Assembly (NCBI RefSeq): GCF_002251735.1
Contig: NZ_NOXS01000032.1
Span: forward strand, 124,001-188,000
Direction: 5' to 3'
DNA length: 64,000 bases
Origin: Elstera cyanobacteriorum
Lineage (GTDB): Bacteria > Pseudomonadota > Alphaproteobacteria > Elsterales > Elsteraceae
The position numbers and the translations under genes were made by a program. A model generated the notes under the pieces. The model worked only from the letters and a program-made list of their open reading frames with translations, searched no databases and was not told the origin of the DNA. Shown in pieces: positions 61,951-64,000 of this stretch. Positions within the stretch are counted from its first letter, which is position 1. Each line of letters begins with the position of its first letter.

Positions 61951-63075
61951 TTAAAACATCACCACCTGCCGGATCGTCTTGCCCGCCGCCAGCCGGTCGA
62001 ACGCCTCGTTGATCCGCTCCAACGGTAGCGTCTCGCTCAGCAGCCGGTCCACCGGCAGTTTCCCGGCGCGGAAGAGCGAAACAAGGCGCGGAATATCGCG
62101 CGTCGGGATGCAGCTCCCGATATAGCTGCCCTTCAGGGTCCGTTCCTCGGCGACCAAGGACACCTGCTGGATCGCCACCGACTTCGACGGATGCGCCAAC
62201 CCCGCCGTGACCGTGGTGCCGCCGCGCCGGGTGATGCGGTATGCGAGGTCTAAGGCCGGGACCGATCCGGCCATCTCTAGACAGATATCGACGCCGCCGC
62301 CCGTGGCCTGCTTGACCTGCTCGATACAATCAGCGTCGGACGCCAGAAAGGCATCGGTCGCGCCAAGGCCACGCGCGAAGGCCAGTTTCTCCGGCAGCAG
62401 ATCAACCGCCACAACCCGCGTCGCCCCGGCGGCCAGCGCGCCGAGTAAAGCCGCATAGCCAACACCGCCGAGACCGACGACCGCAACCGACTGGCCCGGG
62501 CGCACCCCCGCCGTATTCACCGCCGCGCCAACGCCCGTCAGTACCGCGCAACCAAAGAGTGCTGCCTGTTCGAACGGCAGATCCTTATCCACCTTCACCA
62601 GCGACCGTCGCGACACAACGGCGTGGTCGGCGAAGGCCGAAACGCCGATATGATGGTTCACCGGCACCGCGTCTGCGCGCAAGCGCCGGGCGCCCGACAG
62701 AAGCTCCCCCCGGCCATTGGCGGCATTGCCCGGTTCACAGAGGGCTGGGCGGCCCTCCGCGCATGGGTCGCAATGACCGCAGCTCGGCACAAAGATCAGA
62801 ACGACGTGATCGCCGGGCGCGAGATCATCGACCCCTGCCCCGAGTTCAACGACTTCACCCGCCGCCTCGTGCCCCAGCACCATCGGCACCGGGCGCGGGC
62901 GGTCGCCATTGATGACCGAAAGGTCGGAATGGCAAAGGCCCGCCGCCCGAATGCGCAGCAGCACTTCGCCAGGGCCGGGCGGATCGAGGGTAATCGGTTC
63001 GATCCGCAGCGGCTGGCTATCGGCATAGGGCTGCGGTTTGCCAACCTCGCGCAGAACGGCGGCGTTGATTTTCAT
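61951..63075 (-). CDS. Zinc-dependent alcohol dehydrogenase family protein
   Basis: The 374-residue enzyme is a medium-chain dehydrogenase. Catalytic-zinc residues are in GLCHSDLSV and GHEAAGEV; the structural-zinc cysteines are in CGHCDPCAEGRPALC (about residues 97-111). The Rossmann motif is VVGLGGVGYAALLG. The C-terminal region with GSYIGSCIPTRDIPRL and RLLSETLPLERINEAF is like NAD-dependent class III-type enzymes. The substrate (an alcohol or aldehyde) is not determinable. A LysR gene lies 31 bases upstream on the same strand. Confidence 0.92.
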   Translation of the reverse strand: MKINAAVLREVGKPQPYADSQPLRIEPITLDPPGPGEVLLRIRAAGLCHSDLSVINGDRPRPVPMVLGHEAAGEVVELGAGVDDLAPGDHVVLIFVPSCGHCDPCAEGRPALCEPGNAANGRGELLSGARRLRADAVPVNHHIGVSAFADHAVVSRRSLVKVDKDLPFEQAALFGCAVLTGVGAAVNTAGVRPGQSVAVVGLGGVGYAALLGALAAGATRVVAVDLLPEKLAFARGLGATDAFLASDADCIEQVKQATGGGVDICLEMAGSVPALDLAYRITRRGGTTVTAGLAHPSKSVAIQQVSLVAEERTLKGSYIGSCIPTRDIPRLVSLFRAGKLPVDRLLSETLPLERINEAFDRLAAGKTIRQVVMF

Positions 63076-63106
63076 GGGCTTCCTCCCTCCCGGTCTTTTG
63101 GGGGCA

Positions 63107-63976
63107 TCATAGCCGGGCGCTTAAGAACTCCGCTACCGCTTGGCGCAGGCTTTCCCCGAGTTTCTCAACAGCAGGCGGCGGCGCGGCCTCGGCAAACGCA
63201 AGACGGAGGGAGACGCGCGGCAGCGGCGGCAAAATTCCCTCCGGCAGCGGGGCAAGATCGGGCGGGCAGAAGCGCGCCACGCGCACGGTGATCGCCAGCC
63301 CGGCACGGATGGAGGGCGACAGGCCGCCGAGGCTCGGGCTACCAAAAACCAGTCGCCACGCTTGCCCGGCAGCGTCCAACGTCGCAAGGCCCGCCTTGCG
63401 GAACAGGCACGGCGCATCCAGCAGCGCCAGCGGTAACGGTTGCCCAGGGGGCGGCCCCCAGCCTGGGGCGCCAATCCAGGCGAGATCGACCAGCCCGAGA
63501 TCCTGCCCAGTGGGGCTCTGGGGTTCGGCAAACAGCAAAATCAGATCGAGGCTACCGTCGCGCAGCATGCGATTTAAGGTTTCCTGCCGCTCCACCCGCC
63601 CCTCCAGCACCACATCGGGATGGGCGCGGGCGAAGCGGGCGAGGGCGTTCGGCAAGACCGTATCGGCAATATCCTGGGGCACGCCGAGCCGCACCCGCCC
63701 GCTCAGCCCCTGCCCGCGCACCGCCGCCAGGGCCTCATCGTTGAGCGCCAGCAGCCGCTGGGCATAGGCAAGCAGCACTTCCCCCGCTTCAGTCGGCACC
63801 AACCCGCGCCCGGATTTCACGAACAGCTTGCGGCCAAGCTGCGCCTCCAGCCGCCGCAACTGTAGGCTGACCGCTGACTGCGTTCGCCCTACCCGGTCGG
63901 CCGCGCGGGAAAAACCACCCAGATGCTCGGCGGCGACCAGGGTGCGCAGAATGGCAAGGTCCAGCGTATCGTTCAT
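63107..63976 (-). CDS. LysR-family transcriptional regulator
   Basis: The 289-residue protein has the LysR DNA-binding domain (LAILRTLVAAEHLGGFSRAA, then DRVGRTQSAVSLQLRRLEAQ) and an effector domain beginning GRVRLGVPQDIADTVLP. The start ATG at 63976 is only 24 bases from the window edge, so its promoter is not fully visible. It lies just upstream of the dehydrogenase gene and on the same strand. It may regulate that gene or a divergent gene outside the window. Confidence 0.92.
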   Translation of the reverse strand: MNDTLDLAILRTLVAAEHLGGFSRAADRVGRTQSAVSLQLRRLEAQLGRKLFVKSGRGLVPTEAGEVLLAYAQRLLALNDEALAAVRGQGLSGRVRLGVPQDIADTVLPNALARFARAHPDVVLEGRVERQETLNRMLRDGSLDLILLFAEPQSPTGQDLGLVDLAWIGAPGWGPPPGQPLPLALLDAPCLFRKAGLATLDAAGQAWRLVFGSPSLGGLSPSIRAGLAITVRVARFCPPDLAPLPEGILPPLPRVSLRLAFAEAAPPPAVEKLGESLRQAVAEFLSARL

Positions 63977-64000
63977 TACTTTTCCAAAAATAATGTTTCA

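Overview
The window is a high-GC chromosomal segment of an alphaproteobacterium, most likely Rhodospirillales-like. This rests on gene order (nuoM-nuoN-birA-coaX-rnj-mce-DUF1467, guaB-rsmB-guaA, rlpA-dacC-tmk-holB-metG-tatD-MBL) and on lineage-typical small proteins (DUF1467, DUF2794, SdhE). The species cannot be named from the sequence alone. Nearly all of the DNA is densely packed housekeeping sequence. There is no phage, insertion sequence, CRISPR array or origin. The only stretch over 300 bases without a gene is 19207-19554.

Layout. 1-6195: end of the NADH dehydrogenase operon, then cofactor ligase, pantothenate kinase, RNase J, methylmalonyl-CoA epimerase and two small conserved proteins. 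6196-8011 (minus): a STAS/ATPase partner-switch pair and a secreted coiled-coil protein. 8181-12344: YciB, a nitroreductase, an HxlR regulator divergent from a quinone oxidoreductase, a hydrolase and a GNAT. 12407-13354: an AT-rich orphan gene. 13613-19206 (minus): guaB-rsmB-two GNATs-guaA. 19555-28725: a chemoreceptor, rlmE-ppx, yicC-gmk-panC-panB and surA-rsmA. 28916-36187: pepA-holC, a second AT-rich orphan followed by remnants of recG and holC 3' ends, a cyanophycinase-like lipoprotein, a tautomerase and recG. 36278-41450: sdhE, mfd, tRNA-Ser(UGA) and a putative HEPN-domain orphan. 41623-44846: DUF1330/TetR/YciI, tag and a diguanylate cyclase. 44978-54109: a cell-wall and replication/translation operon. 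54126-63976: small regulator-linked cassettes (WYL/RidA, mazG cluster, LysR/EamA transporter, YqiJ/YqiK flotillin pair, alcohol dehydrogenase/LysR).

How the genes work together. The core genes form recognisable functional sets: GMP synthesis with rRNA methylation, pantothenate synthesis, peptidoglycan remodelling (MltB-like, RlpA, DacC), and repair (Mfd, RecG, Tag). Regulators sit divergent from or next to likely targets, and several have readable palindromic operators (TetR at 41981, WYL at 54878).

The most unusual signals are these. (1) A scar at 32162-32362 joins a diverged copy of the recG 3' end to a diverged copy of the holC 3' end, directly behind an AT-rich membrane-protein gene. (2) A lone gene beside tRNA-Ser carries an R-N-x4-H motif typical of HEPN ribonucleases. 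(3) A GNAT gene can only keep its full N-terminus if it starts at CTG, immediately after and in frame with the rsmB stop codon. The three orphan cargo genes (12407, 30905, 40410) lie singly between core genes and are the best candidates for undescribed functions. Defence is a reasonable but unproven guess for two of them.
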